Origin: Caldilineaceae bacterium
GTDB taxonomy: Bacteria; Chloroflexota; Anaerolineae; Caldilineales; Caldilineaceae
Assembly: GCA_022823185.1 (NCBI GenBank)
Contig: JAJDXQ010000019.1
Span: forward strand, 62,001-126,000
DNA length: 64,000 bases
Direction of reading: 5' to 3'
Numbering within the stretch: the stretch's first letter is position 1; each line of letters starts with the position of its first letter. This document shows positions 19,072-27,418 of this stretch, one piece after another. The translations under genes and the position numbers were made by a program. The notes under the pieces were generated by a model. That model was not told the DNA's origin and made no database searches. It was given only the letters and a program-made list of their open reading frames with translations.

Positions 19072-19365
19072 TTTGGACCACGAAACGGGAAAGACACGAT
19101 ATATCGGGACGGATGAGGCCGGCACTGAGCGGCAAAGAACGGGCTGCCGCCGTCGGAGCACGCAGTGCTCTTCAGCCGGTGTGCGATCGTTGAGACACTG
19201 TCAAATCGTCTTACTGCCTTCAAGTGCTTCCAACGCAGCCCTGAACTTGTGGGCTTGCCGTGTGTCGCCCCTGTCGCTTGACCATTGTACTGCCCCTCGG
19301 CAGGCTTGGCAGTTCGCACCATCCTGCACCTTAGCTCAAGGTCCAGCTTTTGGGGCCAAGCTCAC
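19072..19365 (-). mobile_element. Decayed IS3-type element end with OrfA trace
   Basis: The minus strand encodes QAHKFRAALEALEGSKTI and then a stop, at 19,205-19,260; KFxxALEALxGxKTI is the signature of IS3-group OrfA N-termini. Upstream of it on that strand, 19,330-19,365 carries a 36-base end (core TTTTGGGGCCAAGCTCAC) that recurs almost unchanged at 44,371-44,407. No intact frame remains, so this is a relic. Confidence 0.5.
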
Positions 19366-19458
19366 TTCTTTCTTCAAGATCAACCCCGAGGCGCCACGCC
19401 CCGCTCAAAAAGAGCCGAAATCTCATTTCCCCCTGTCCTTTTCATTGCCTATTCTGGG

Positions 19459-20082
19459 TTACGAGTTGCCCCGTACATGCCGGACTCTAATTTCCCGTTC
19501 AGGCAGCGGCGTAAAGCACACGTTACTGACTTTGTTTTGCTCGAATATTTTCTTTACTTTTTCCACAACAACTCGAACTCTTCCCACCCAAAACATATCA
19601 CTCCCATCCCATTCATCTGCGTCGAAATAAAGTCCCCTGTAGACGTCATAGCTTCGCCCGCGCGGCGCAGGAGGAGGTTTTGTGACGACAGTACTGCGAC
19701 TGTAATCGGCAGAACAGATCGCACCCGTAACAGAAAACCCATGGTAGTCAGCGAGCAATCTGCCATTATGGTCCAGGACCTCGACAGGATAAGTTGACCA
19801 GCCGCTTACATCATTCTGCTGTAGAAGTCGAACTACACGCGCAGATATGCAGGTTGGTATTACGAGTTGTGTCCACAAAATGTCACAAGCCTCTGACCCT
19901 TGAGTGACATCAAATTGAATCGGGTCGCTCGCTTGCAAAGCTCCTTGTGATTCACGGTCCAAATCCAGTCCGCCTCTGCTGGAATCGCTTGGGAGCCGGC
20001 TTCTTAATCGATACGGCTCTAATGCCATAGGATCGGACAGTGCGAAGAGTGCTCTGTAGTCAAGTTTCTTTGGAAGGGACAT
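19459..20082 (-). CDS. Putative immunity protein for the adjacent AHH toxin (Imm11/Imm43-like)
   Basis: 207 residues, starting 13 bases after the stop of the toxin gene on the same strand, in the usual toxin-then-immunity order. There is no signal peptide, so it should be cytoplasmic. The central part (SEACDILWTQLVIPTCISAR, then VVRLLQQNDVSGWSTYPVEV) resembles the DUF1629/Imm11-like immunity families by eye, but the family assignment is loose. Later aromatic residues (DVYRGLYFDADEWDGSDMFW) are typical of such proteins. The codon and base composition is AT-richer than the surrounding metabolic genes, like its partner. Confidence 0.6.
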   Translation of the reverse strand: MSLPKKLDYRALFALSDPMALEPYRLRSRLPSDSSRGGLDLDRESQGALQASDPIQFDVTQGSEACDILWTQLVIPTCISARVVRLLQQNDVSGWSTYPVEVLDHNGRLLADYHGFSVTGAICSADYSRSTVVTKPPPAPRGRSYDVYRGLYFDADEWDGSDMFWVGRVRVVVEKVKKIFEQNKVSNVCFTPLPEREIRVRHVRGNS

Positions 20083-20094
20083 TGCTCTCTCCGC

Positions 20095-21453
20095 TCAATT
20101 TAGACTAAACGGCCAGCGAACCTGCCAGAAGGGGTTCCAGCTGGAAGTCCTGAAGAGCACGTCATAGCCATAATCCTCCGCCAATGCTTGCGCCTCTGCC
20201 AGAATCTCCAACTGAGTCGGCCTTGGATTCTTTTCGAAAAACGATTCCCACGCCTTGTTATAGCTCTTACCCCACCTGTGATGTTCTGCAGGGTCCACCC
20301 ACACAAGCAGCCGCGGGTCGTGAATTGTTTCAAAGCCGCTTTCTGTGAACTTCTGCTCTAAATTTTGCGGCAATATGTGGTGCGCTTCAAGCCCTGAGAC
20401 TTCATCTTTATTTCTGCCGGTGAACGTAATCAACGAGTCGCGATAATTTGACTTGGAAAACATCTTCGTTCGGTAGCCGAGCTCCGTAGCCAGCTTGGAG
20501 GATGAGGTTGCTCCACTCCCAAAGACTACGCGATATTTCCTGTACTTTGGGGCGACACGATTGAGTTTTCTGAGGTTTCTGACATTTCTAAATGTCCAGG
20601 AGAAACTGTTGTCCAGCCTATTGAACCACGTGTGGGTGTCGAATTCCAGATCATCCAGCGTGCCCTTAAGGGCTCCCCATACTTTTGGAAAATCTACTTC
20701 AGACTTGCCGATTTGCTTGCCAATCAGCTTCAAAGTGCCCGCAGAAACAGGAATAACAAGCAGTAGACTGAGAGCGAAAAGGAGCTGATCGGTCGTAGAA
20801 AGGCACTCACCAGTTACGGGGTCCTTTGCGATGACGATGGCAATTACATCCACTGCATCGCCAGCAACGGGGACAAAACCAATGGCAACCCCAGAAGTCT
20901 TAGTGACCACCACAACAATATCCAGGTTTTGACCACCAACTAGAGGACTGTCTTCAGGCCAGTTGAGATCACCGTCTCCATCAGTGTCTTCAAAACCGTG
21001 TGAGCCTAAGAATGTCTCTGCCTTTTCTATCCAAGCGCTTGACCAGTCTTGCGGATTCAGTGTGGTCCCTCTTGGCACTTCTGGAGATTGTGCCTTAGCG
21101 GTAGAAACGTCTGCAGGTTCGTCTTCGTCGTCCGAGGACTTAGAACCAACAATGGGCCAGGGCCAATTCGGCAATTCCAACCAATCAGGAAGTCTCGGCG
21201 AAAACCAGCCATCCTCTGAAACATCGTTCTCAGCACTGTTCTTGCCTGGGAACTGGGCGTAAATGTCTGGAACCTGCTCTAGTAGCTCCCCCCCTTTCAG
21301 TAAGAGAGATTCGGGGCACTCATTGTTCGTCTCTCCGACGCTGTCGTCTTGCGCATATGCAACGATGCCAGTGTTTAAGAGCAAGGCAGCGCAAAGAGTC
21401 AATGTCAGAACAATAGAGATAGCGCTTCTACCGCGGCATATTTGGAAGTTCAT
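20095..21453 (-). CDS. Secreted polymorphic toxin with AHH-type nuclease domain
   Basis: 452 residues. A Sec signal peptide (SAISIVLTLTLCAALLLNTG, cleavage likely after AYA at about residue 34) is followed by an acidic, low-complexity region. Next comes a hydrophobic pre-toxin segment (residues about 190-245, including AIGFVPVAGDAVDVIAIVIA) like the PT domains that precede toxin tips. The C-terminal 100 residues carry GLEAHHILPQNL (E356-A-H-H359) and EHHRWG (H391-H392), the His pattern of AHH/WHH HNH-fold DNases. The short length and absence of repeats suggest a small secreted toxin rather than a CdiA or Rhs giant. The secretion route beyond Sec is unknown. Confidence 0.7.
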   Translation of the reverse strand: MNFQICRGRSAISIVLTLTLCAALLLNTGIVAYAQDDSVGETNNECPESLLLKGGELLEQVPDIYAQFPGKNSAENDVSEDGWFSPRLPDWLELPNWPWPIVGSKSSDDEDEPADVSTAKAQSPEVPRGTTLNPQDWSSAWIEKAETFLGSHGFEDTDGDGDLNWPEDSPLVGGQNLDIVVVVTKTSGVAIGFVPVAGDAVDVIAIVIAKDPVTGECLSTTDQLLFALSLLLVIPVSAGTLKLIGKQIGKSEVDFPKVWGALKGTLDDLEFDTHTWFNRLDNSFSWTFRNVRNLRKLNRVAPKYRKYRVVFGSGATSSSKLATELGYRTKMFSKSNYRDSLITFTGRNKDEVSGLEAHHILPQNLEQKFTESGFETIHDPRLLVWVDPAEHHRWGKSYNKAWESFFEKNPRPTQLEILAEAQALAEDYGYDVLFRTSSWNPFWQVRWPFSLN

Positions 21454-21927
21454 AGTAGGACCCTGTAAAAAGACCGGAGTGGATGCTTACAATCGACTAA
21501 AATGGTCACTTCGAAAGCAAGGGGAACCTATTGGATACCCGATTCTCTGAAGTCTGGTATTGGATCTTGAAACCAGATTCCTCTACGAGCTTTCGTCTCT
21601 AATTTAATGTAAGTTCAATGTGAGACCAAGAGTTGCTCGTGCTCTGCGTCGAGTTCATATTCAGGCTATCGACGAGTAAAGAGCCGTTAGGCACGCCATA
21701 CACCTTTTTTCACCCCAATCATCGTTCGTCTCTTCCGTCCAGAACACCCCCATCAATCCCCAACTCCGGCAGCCGCTCGGCTATGGTTGGCCCCAATCGC
21801 AACGCCCCAGTCTAAGCCCCCATATACCCTTACCCTGTCTCCCGCGCCACCGGGACGATGGTTCGCGGAACTGCCGCGTCGTTCTTCCGTTGCCTCTCGC
21901 TCCCTCTCGGAGAACAACGACCGCCTA
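21454..21927. other. Gene-free intergenic stretch
   Basis: About 470 bases between the toxin start and the 3' end of the di-haem protein gene. It is AT-richer near 21,550-21,720 and contains no frame with a convincing start or family. Presumably it holds the toxin promoter, but no clear boxes are seen. Confidence 0.4.
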
Positions 21928-23388
21928 CTACTCACCAACCTCTATCTGAAGAGTCAGCAAGAACTCCAGCAGCGCCGCCTGCTGCGCCTGCTCCAGGTCA
22001 GCGAATGCGTTCCTTTGCGCCAGCGCTTCGCCGCCGTGCGCCAGGATGGCTTCAGAAATCAGCGTGGCCCGCCCATGGTGCAGGTAGGGCGGCTCCGATG
22101 CGAAGCCCCACAGCTTTCTCGTCAGCCAGACCTGCGTAGGAATCCCCGCCTGCATATTGGCTTCCGTGTCGAGAAACGCACCCATATCGTGCCTTTTCAG
22201 GTCGGTAAAGACAGGGATGAGGAAATTTCCTTCTTCGTCCTGTTTCACGTCCTCTATGTAGGGCGACAGGTCGACCTGGTAGGTCGCGTTGACATCCTCG
22301 GGCCGCAGATTGCCCTGCGGATTGTACGGGCCCGGTTCGACGAATTCAAGGCTGGCAAGCGGCATCTCCGGAATGTGGCACTCGGAACAGCCGATCCGGT
22401 CAAAGATGAGGCGCCCGCGCGCAACGGCCTCTCTTTCGATTTGGGTATCGGGCGCCGCCTGTATTGGCGCGGGCAGCGTTGCCTGGAACAGGGTCAGGGC
22501 GGTGATATCACCTACTGTCAGCTCAGTCATGCGGCCGTCGTCATCCAGGTCGTTGTCCTCGCCGAACCGCTCGGTCGTTAACATGCCGTGGTGATGAGTC
22601 ATGGCGTTGTTGGAAAACTCGCGCAGGGACACAGCCGCGCCTTTCTGATGAAAGGGTCGGATGATCAGGTCGGGATCCACGCCTTCGACACCGGAAGTGT
22701 CGACGCTGCCGTCGGGATAGCATGTGAGCGTGCCGAAATGAACCCCCTTGGTCACCAGTTCGACGGTGGCCTCCCGGCCTGCGCTGCTGGCTCGGTTAAG
22801 CGCCGACGCGCGCAGAGCGTGCAGATCGGCCGTCATCTCACGCGCCAGCAGCTCGATGAAGCCGGCGCCGAAAACGCTGACTGTGTTGCGCTCGTTGCCC
22901 ACAGTCTTGAGAGTCTGGTTCGGCCCATTCTCTACCGGATCGCCATCGAAGTTGACGAAGGGATTTCGTTGTCCCAGTACGAACACATTGGCCACGTTAT
23001 CACCGCCGCCGCCTATGGCGGGGAGATTGTGGCAGCCCGAACATGAGTTTGCGTCAGGCGCTGAGATGCGATTGAAGTTGTCCGGCATCATCCGCCTCTT
23101 GCGCGGCTGGCCTGTTCCTGTCAGCTCAGGACGGCCTGCGCCGTCAAGTGTGTTGAAACTGGCAGTGAAGACGGCGCGTCCATGCCTGACCAGCTCTTCG
23201 AGGGTCAAACGGCCCGATTCGATATCTTCCTGCCTGATATGCTGTTTCAGAGCCGGTTCTTCGCCGATTACCGGCGGGGAGGATCCCGAAGATGCGGGAA
23301 GGGAAGGCTCCGTCGCGAAAGGGGAGAGATTCAAGACGCCAGCCCCGGCGAGGAAAAGTAGCAATCCGAGCATGAAAGTTCTTATCAT
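21928..23388 (-). CDS. Di-haem cytochrome c oxidoreductase (DHOR/DUF1111-like)
   Basis: 486 residues with an N-terminal hydrophobic signal (FMLGLLLFLAGAGVLNLSPF), so exported. Two CxxCH haem c sites are present: CSGCH at 116-120 and CSECH at 334-338, spaced as in the bacterial cytochrome c peroxidase-like DHOR group. An Asp-rich DLDDDGRM stretch around 281-287 looks like a Ca2+ loop. Late residues LHHGRATLISEAILAHGGEA match the family's C-terminal substrate/haem loop. It probably moves electrons in the periplasm or outer space; the redox substrate is unknown. It stands alone, flanked by accessory modules. Confidence 0.85.
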   Translation of the reverse strand: MIRTFMLGLLLFLAGAGVLNLSPFATEPSLPASSGSSPPVIGEEPALKQHIRQEDIESGRLTLEELVRHGRAVFTASFNTLDGAGRPELTGTGQPRKRRMMPDNFNRISAPDANSCSGCHNLPAIGGGGDNVANVFVLGQRNPFVNFDGDPVENGPNQTLKTVGNERNTVSVFGAGFIELLAREMTADLHALRASALNRASSAGREATVELVTKGVHFGTLTCYPDGSVDTSGVEGVDPDLIIRPFHQKGAAVSLREFSNNAMTHHHGMLTTERFGEDNDLDDDGRMTELTVGDITALTLFQATLPAPIQAAPDTQIEREAVARGRLIFDRIGCSECHIPEMPLASLEFVEPGPYNPQGNLRPEDVNATYQVDLSPYIEDVKQDEEGNFLIPVFTDLKRHDMGAFLDTEANMQAGIPTQVWLTRKLWGFASEPPYLHHGRATLISEAILAHGGEALAQRNAFADLEQAQQAALLEFLLTLQIEVGE

Positions 23389-23736
23389 CGCTGGATTCTC
23401 CTCCGTGGAACTGCGTGATGGATACAGTTCTTCCTCTATAGACTAACCTGCGCGGGCGCGCCTTGCCCCGCCGAAATCTCCCGATTTCGGGACATCGCCC
23501 TCCCAGATCAGGGAGAGCGCCGCCGAGCGCGACTCTGGCAAGCTGATGTGGCAAGCCAAGGCGCAGAGCAGGGGGGCCGGACGGCAAAATGGTTGGCGCA
23601 GGAAACCCGAGAATGGACTAAAGAGAAGCTCGAAGCGACTTATGCAGGCTGGCTCCAACCGGACGCGCAGCGACGACTGGCTTAGCGAGGAACCGGTCCT
23701 GTAGAGAGGATGAAAAAATGTGGGGATGGAAAGACG
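23389..23736. other. Gene-free stretch with a start-less open frame
   Basis: No gene is supported. The plus strand is open to a stop at 23,683-23,685, with a plausible-looking end (AKWLAQETREWTKEKLEATY and then GWLQPDAQRRLA), but it has no credible start codon and matches no family I know. It may be the tail of a lost gene. Confidence 0.3.
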
Positions 23737-24144
23737 CTACAGCCCGCCAGGACGCAGTGGATGCTGCCATCGAAGTCCTGGGACTCGGCTGAAGTCGGAG
23801 TCGGTCGAAACCATGGTGCAGCCGTGCTCGACTGCAATCGCCGCGTGCTGGGCGTCGGCGACCAGCTTCCCGGTAGCTCCGGACTTACGGCACGGCCGTT
23901 CGAGTATGTCTGGGGGATCGGGACCGGGACCGACGATGCGCGCGGTCGGGCGTTCCGCGAGCGCGGCAATGAACGCGAATGACTGGTCAAGGGTGGATGG
24001 GGGGTCAAAGACCCGCGGGTTGGTTACCACGCGCAGGAAGCCGGATAGAACGAGAACGGTAAGCGCGAACGATTCCGGTTCTGTCGCCAGACGTGTGATC
24101 CACGCCGCATACCCGGGGTGTTCGGGTACAGCATCCCTGGTCAC
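23737..24144 (-). pseudogene. VapC-like PIN toxin lacking its first strand
   Basis: 135 residues in the frame that follows VapB, the GTG overlapping the vapB stop. The second half is typical of PIN toxins: VADAQHAAIAVEHGCTMVST, then DSDFSRVPGLRW, with the conserved acidic residues D, D and D. GFLRVVTNPRVFDPPSTL is also family-like. The expected opening strand with the first catalytic Asp (xxDxNxLxYA) is missing: the frame starts directly at the segment that normally follows it (RDAVPEHPGYAAW). About ten codons appear to have been deleted at the vapB-vapC junction, so RNase activity is doubtful. Confidence 0.7.
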
Positions 24145-24410
24145 CGGCGCCCGTGCCCGAACCGGACCTCGTCATCCTGCGCGTCGAGCGCCCTCTGCCG
24201 GTCGAGATCGACGCCCGGGCGCGCATGGACGCCGCGCACGGTCACCAACCGGAACGGCGGCGGCTCCGACCGCTCGCGACGCTTCAGGGCGTCATCCAAC
24301 GTTTTGGCGATAAAGGCGCTGACGCTGATGCCGCGGGCTTTGGCTGCGCGACGCACCTGCCTTGCGAGCTGGTCAAAAGGGAGATGGTAGTTCTCATGAT
24401 GCGTCAGCAT
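24141..24410 (-). CDS. VapB-like antitoxin
   Basis: 89 residues. It starts with an unusual MLTHHENYHLPFDQLARQVR, followed by a ribbon-helix-helix-like segment (ARGISVSAFIAKTLDDALKR) that would bind operator DNA as a dimer. The C-terminal PFRLVTVRGVHARPGVDLDR block is the usual toxin-wrapping tail of this VapB group. It overlaps the downstream vapC frame by four bases. The antitoxin looks intact while the toxin is clipped. Confidence 0.72.
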   Translation of the reverse strand: MLTHHENYHLPFDQLARQVRRAAKARGISVSAFIAKTLDDALKRRERSEPPPFRLVTVRGVHARPGVDLDRQRALDAQDDEVRFGHGRR

Positions 24411-24710
24411 AACGTATCTTCATCGCTGCATCAATCCTGTCAGGAGACAACAACTGCCGGCGCCCGCTGACAGGAATCCCATACTCTTGAAACCCTGCCC
24501 CCTCTCACACGCCTCGCCATCCCCGTCCTGCCCGCCGCCGGCCCGACTCTGGGCCACTTCCAACCCAAAAGGTTTGACAACATTCTCCCTCCCCCCGTAT
24601 AATCCAACCCATTCCCTTCTTCAGATCCCTTAACGACCGCCCAGGCTCCCTCCTTGCGGCGTCGTTGAATTCCAATCGTTAAAGTTGCCGTTCAGACTGA
24701 GGAAAATCCC
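24411..24710. other. Gene-free intergenic stretch
   Basis: 300 bases between the divergent VapB and PhyH genes. A run near 24,590-24,610 (CCCGTATAATCC) contains TATAAT at about 24,597-24,602, a possible -10 for the PhyH gene, without a clear -35. Confidence 0.3.
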
Positions 24711-25634
24711 ATGACACTGACAGCAATGATGGATGCCCCCGCGCAAACAGTCACGCGGCCCGAAGTCACCGCGCAACACGCCGCCTTCTTCCATGAGAAC
24801 GGCTATCTGGCGCTGCCGGACGCGCTGACGCCGGATGAAGTGCAGGCACTGCGCGGCGAGACTGTGCGCATCTGCCGCGGCGAGATGGGCGAGGTCACCG
24901 GCCTGCCGCCCGTCGGCCCCGACGACAGCGACGACGAGGTCATCCGGCGCACGCTCTGCGTCCATTTCCCGCACAAACTCTCGCAGCTGATGTACGACAC
25001 ACTCGCGCATCCGTCGATCCGCGATGTTCTGACGCGGGTGATCGGCCCCAATGTGAAGAGCATGCAGTCGATGCTCTTTATCAAGTCGGCCGGCAAGCCG
25101 GGCCAGGCCTGGCACCAGGACGAAGCCTTCATCCCCACGCGCGACTGCTCCCTGAACGCCGCCTGGATCGCGCTCGATGACGCCACCGTCGAGAACGGCT
25201 GCCTCTGGGTCATCCCCGGCTCGCACGCCCATCGCCTGATCTGGCCCGCCAAGGAGCACGATGACGAGCGCTTCGACTGCGTGGTGGAGGCGTTCGATTT
25301 CCCCTACACCGACGACGACGCCGTGCCGGTCGAAGTGACCGCCGGCAGCATCGTCTTCTTCAACGGCTATCTGCTGCACCGCTCCCTGCCCAACCGGGCC
25401 GCCGGCGGGTTCCGCCGCTCGCTGGTCAACCACTACATGAGCGCCGAATCGCTGCTGCCCTGGCGCTATCCGGGCAATGCCGAGCTGGGTGTAGCCAGCT
25501 TCGACTTCCGCGACATCGTCATGATCGCCGGCCGCGACCCCTATGCCTGGAAGGGCACGGAGGACCTGTCGTTCTCGCACATCCGCCCGGACCGGGAAGG
25601 CGGCTGCCAGTGGCCGACGCGAGAGGAAGAGTAG
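24711..25634 (+). CDS. Phytanoyl-CoA dioxygenase-family (PhyH) Fe(II)/2-oxoglutarate oxygenase
   Basis: 307 residues. The jelly-roll oxygenase signature is complete: H135 and D137 in WHQDEAF, the distal H223 in LLHRSLPN and R235 in GGFRRSLVNHY, which binds 2-oxoglutarate. The N-terminal HAAFFHENGYLALPDALTPD and the GCLWVIPGSH block are family landmarks. The enzyme should hydroxylate a small substrate in the cytoplasm using O2 and 2-oxoglutarate. Sugar, amino-acid or ectoine-like substrates are all possible. A broken HicB-like gene and then a sugar ABC operon follow. Confidence 0.9.
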   Translation: MTLTAMMDAPAQTVTRPEVTAQHAAFFHENGYLALPDALTPDEVQALRGETVRICRGEMGEVTGLPPVGPDDSDDEVIRRTLCVHFPHKLSQLMYDTLAHPSIRDVLTRVIGPNVKSMQSMLFIKSAGKPGQAWHQDEAFIPTRDCSLNAAWIALDDATVENGCLWVIPGSHAHRLIWPAKEHDDERFDCVVEAFDFPYTDDDAVPVEVTAGSIVFFNGYLLHRSLPNRAAGGFRRSLVNHYMSAESLLPWRYPGNAELGVASFDFRDIVMIAGRDPYAWKGTEDLSFSHIRPDREGGCQWPTREEE

Positions 25635-25693
25635 TTGGTCGCGCGCGACAATGGGATGCGCATACTGAGGCAGAGGTACGAGAGGTTTCAGGC

Positions 25694-25882
25694 ATGAAAC
25701 TTACCGCTGTGTTCAAAAAAGTGCCCGAGGGCTACATCGGGTTCGTTGAAGAACTGCCGGGAGCGAATACGCAGGGGAAAACGCTTTAAGAGGCCAAAGC
25801 GAATCTGCAAGAGGCGATTGCGATGATCATGGAGGCAAATCGCGCCATGGCATCTGAACAGGTTCGCGGCATCGAAAAATAG
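25694..25882 (+). pseudogene. HicB-like antitoxin-family gene with internal stop
   Basis: The frame reads MKLTAVFKKVPEGYIGFVEE, then LPGANTQGKTL, an in-frame TAA at 25,787-25,789, then EAKANLQEAIAMIMEANRAM and EQVRGIEK. The family has Glu where the stop is (GKTLEEA), so a single base change (GAA to TAA) explains it. The intact product would be about 62 residues, the usual size for a solitary HicB fold. No HicA toxin is adjacent. Confidence 0.75.
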
Positions 25883-25962
25883 ATTTGCGGGATAGATCAG
25901 TTCATTTCGTCAACAATAGCCAATTCAACCTTCTCATCACAAACATTTAAGGAGCAGAATCA

Positions 25963-27351
25963 ATGTCCAGTTCGCAACAGAACGCCATCAGCCGGCGCTC
26001 GTTCCTCAAGGCAAGCGCCCTGGCGGCAGGCGGAGCTCTGCTGGCGGCCTGCGCAGCCCCGGCCGCGGCGCCAGCCGGTGACAGCGGCGGCGAAGCAAGC
26101 GCCAGCATGGAGATGATCGAGATGCGCCTCTCGGCCTGGGCCGACGTCCAGGACGCGGTCGTCTATGAAAACATGGTAAACGCCTACATGGCACAGAACG
26201 AAGGCGTGAGCGTCTCCGTCGAGCAGTACCCCGGCGGCTACTATGAGAAGATCCAGGCCAACTTCGCCGCGGATGACTCCGCCGATGTCCTCTACTTCCA
26301 GGGCTGGATCTGGCAGGCCTACGCCGAAAACCAGGTCATCTATGACATGAGCGACTACATCGCTCGCGACGGTGCCGATGCCTTCTTCCCCGGCGGCGAA
26401 AACTACGACAACCAGACGCTGTGGCAGGGCGGCCGCTACATGACCCCCACCGACACCGGCTCGCTGGTGATCTACTACAACAAGGACCTCTTCGACAAGA
26501 AGGGCGTCGCCCATCCACAACCGGGCTGGAAGTGGGAAGAGTTCCAGCAGATCATTCAGGACCTCTCCTACGAAGAGGACGGCACCAAGTTCTACGGTTG
26601 GGGACAGGCGCAGGGCTGGAACGGCGCCTACGGCCGCAGCACCACCTTCATGCGCCGCAACGGCCATATCGAGTGGGACCGCATTACCGAGCCGACCGAG
26701 GCCTACTGGGACAACGAGGACATCGCCTCCGCGCTCCAATACCTGGTCTACGATGCGATTGCCAACGACTGGAGCCCCGGACCGGAGGTGGTCGAGGGCG
26801 GCGGCGTCGGTGTCGATACCGGCCGCGTCGCCATGTACCTCGAAGGACCGTGGGTGATGCCCCGCCTGCAGGGCGAACTGGCCACAACCGAAGAGGGCAT
26901 CAACTTCGACGTGATCGAGGCGCCGACGGGCACAGCCGATACAAACTTCACCTTCGGCCATGTCCACGGCCATGTGATCACATCACCCTCCATGTACAAG
27001 GATGAGGGCTGGGACCTCATCTCGTTCATTCTCGGCGAAGAGGGCCAGACGATCATCGCCAACGGCGGCCGCATGTGCGGCACACCGGACAACATCGCCA
27101 ACATCTGGGGGGATATCGCCTCCGGTGTCTATGGCTTCGAGAACACCGATGCTTTCGCCAACACGATGCGCGAGAGCTCGATCTCCGTGATCTTCGGTGA
27201 AGGCTCACAGCTCCAGGCCTACGGCGGCGGCCCGATTACCGTCCTGTGGGACAAACTGCTGGGCCAGACCGAGTCGGCGGCAGAGGCGCTCGCGATCGCG
27301 CAGCCGGAAATCCAGTCGCACCTGGACCAGTACTGGGCGGACCGAGCATAA
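25963..27351 (+). CDS. Sugar ABC transporter substrate-binding lipoprotein (family 1)
   Basis: 462 residues. The N-terminus has a Tat-type motif (RRSFLKASALAAGGALLAAC) ending in a lipobox with Cys, so it is exported folded and lipid-anchored. The mature part is a two-lobed family 1 sugar-binding protein: ADDSADVLYFQGWIWQAYAE and then a TDTGSLVIYYNKDLFDKKGV hinge region are typical. The downstream permease pair completes a CUT1-type importer. No ATPase gene is present in the operon, as is usual where one shared MsmK-like subunit serves several importers. Sugar not determined; malto- or other oligosaccharides and glycosides are all possible. Confidence 0.92.
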   Translation: MSSSQQNAISRRSFLKASALAAGGALLAACAAPAAAPAGDSGGEASASMEMIEMRLSAWADVQDAVVYENMVNAYMAQNEGVSVSVEQYPGGYYEKIQANFAADDSADVLYFQGWIWQAYAENQVIYDMSDYIARDGADAFFPGGENYDNQTLWQGGRYMTPTDTGSLVIYYNKDLFDKKGVAHPQPGWKWEEFQQIIQDLSYEEDGTKFYGWGQAQGWNGAYGRSTTFMRRNGHIEWDRITEPTEAYWDNEDIASALQYLVYDAIANDWSPGPEVVEGGGVGVDTGRVAMYLEGPWVMPRLQGELATTEEGINFDVIEAPTGTADTNFTFGHVHGHVITSPSMYKDEGWDLISFILGEEGQTIIANGGRMCGTPDNIANIWGDIASGVYGFENTDAFANTMRESSISVIFGEGSQLQAYGGGPITVLWDKLLGQTESAAEALAIAQPEIQSHLDQYWADRA

Positions 27352-27358
27352 CAAGTCC

Positions 27359-27390
27359 CCGGCGGCCAGTAACCGGTTACTGGCCGCCGG
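27359..27390 (+). promoter_or_regulatory. 32-bp perfect palindrome between binding-protein and permease genes
   Basis: The half-site CCGGCGGCCAGTAACC is followed immediately by its exact complement, seven bases after the binding-protein stop codon. As RNA it would be a very stable hairpin. Such hairpins in importer operons protect the binding-protein mRNA and lower permease expression. No T-run follows. Confidence 0.75.
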
Positions 27391-27418
27391 TTCCTCGTCA
27401 ATCTGGGAGTACACCTCT

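Noticed and set aside
25960..26973. A 337-residue minus-strand frame over the binding-protein gene
   Set aside because: Antisense to a clear substrate-binding protein; no family features.
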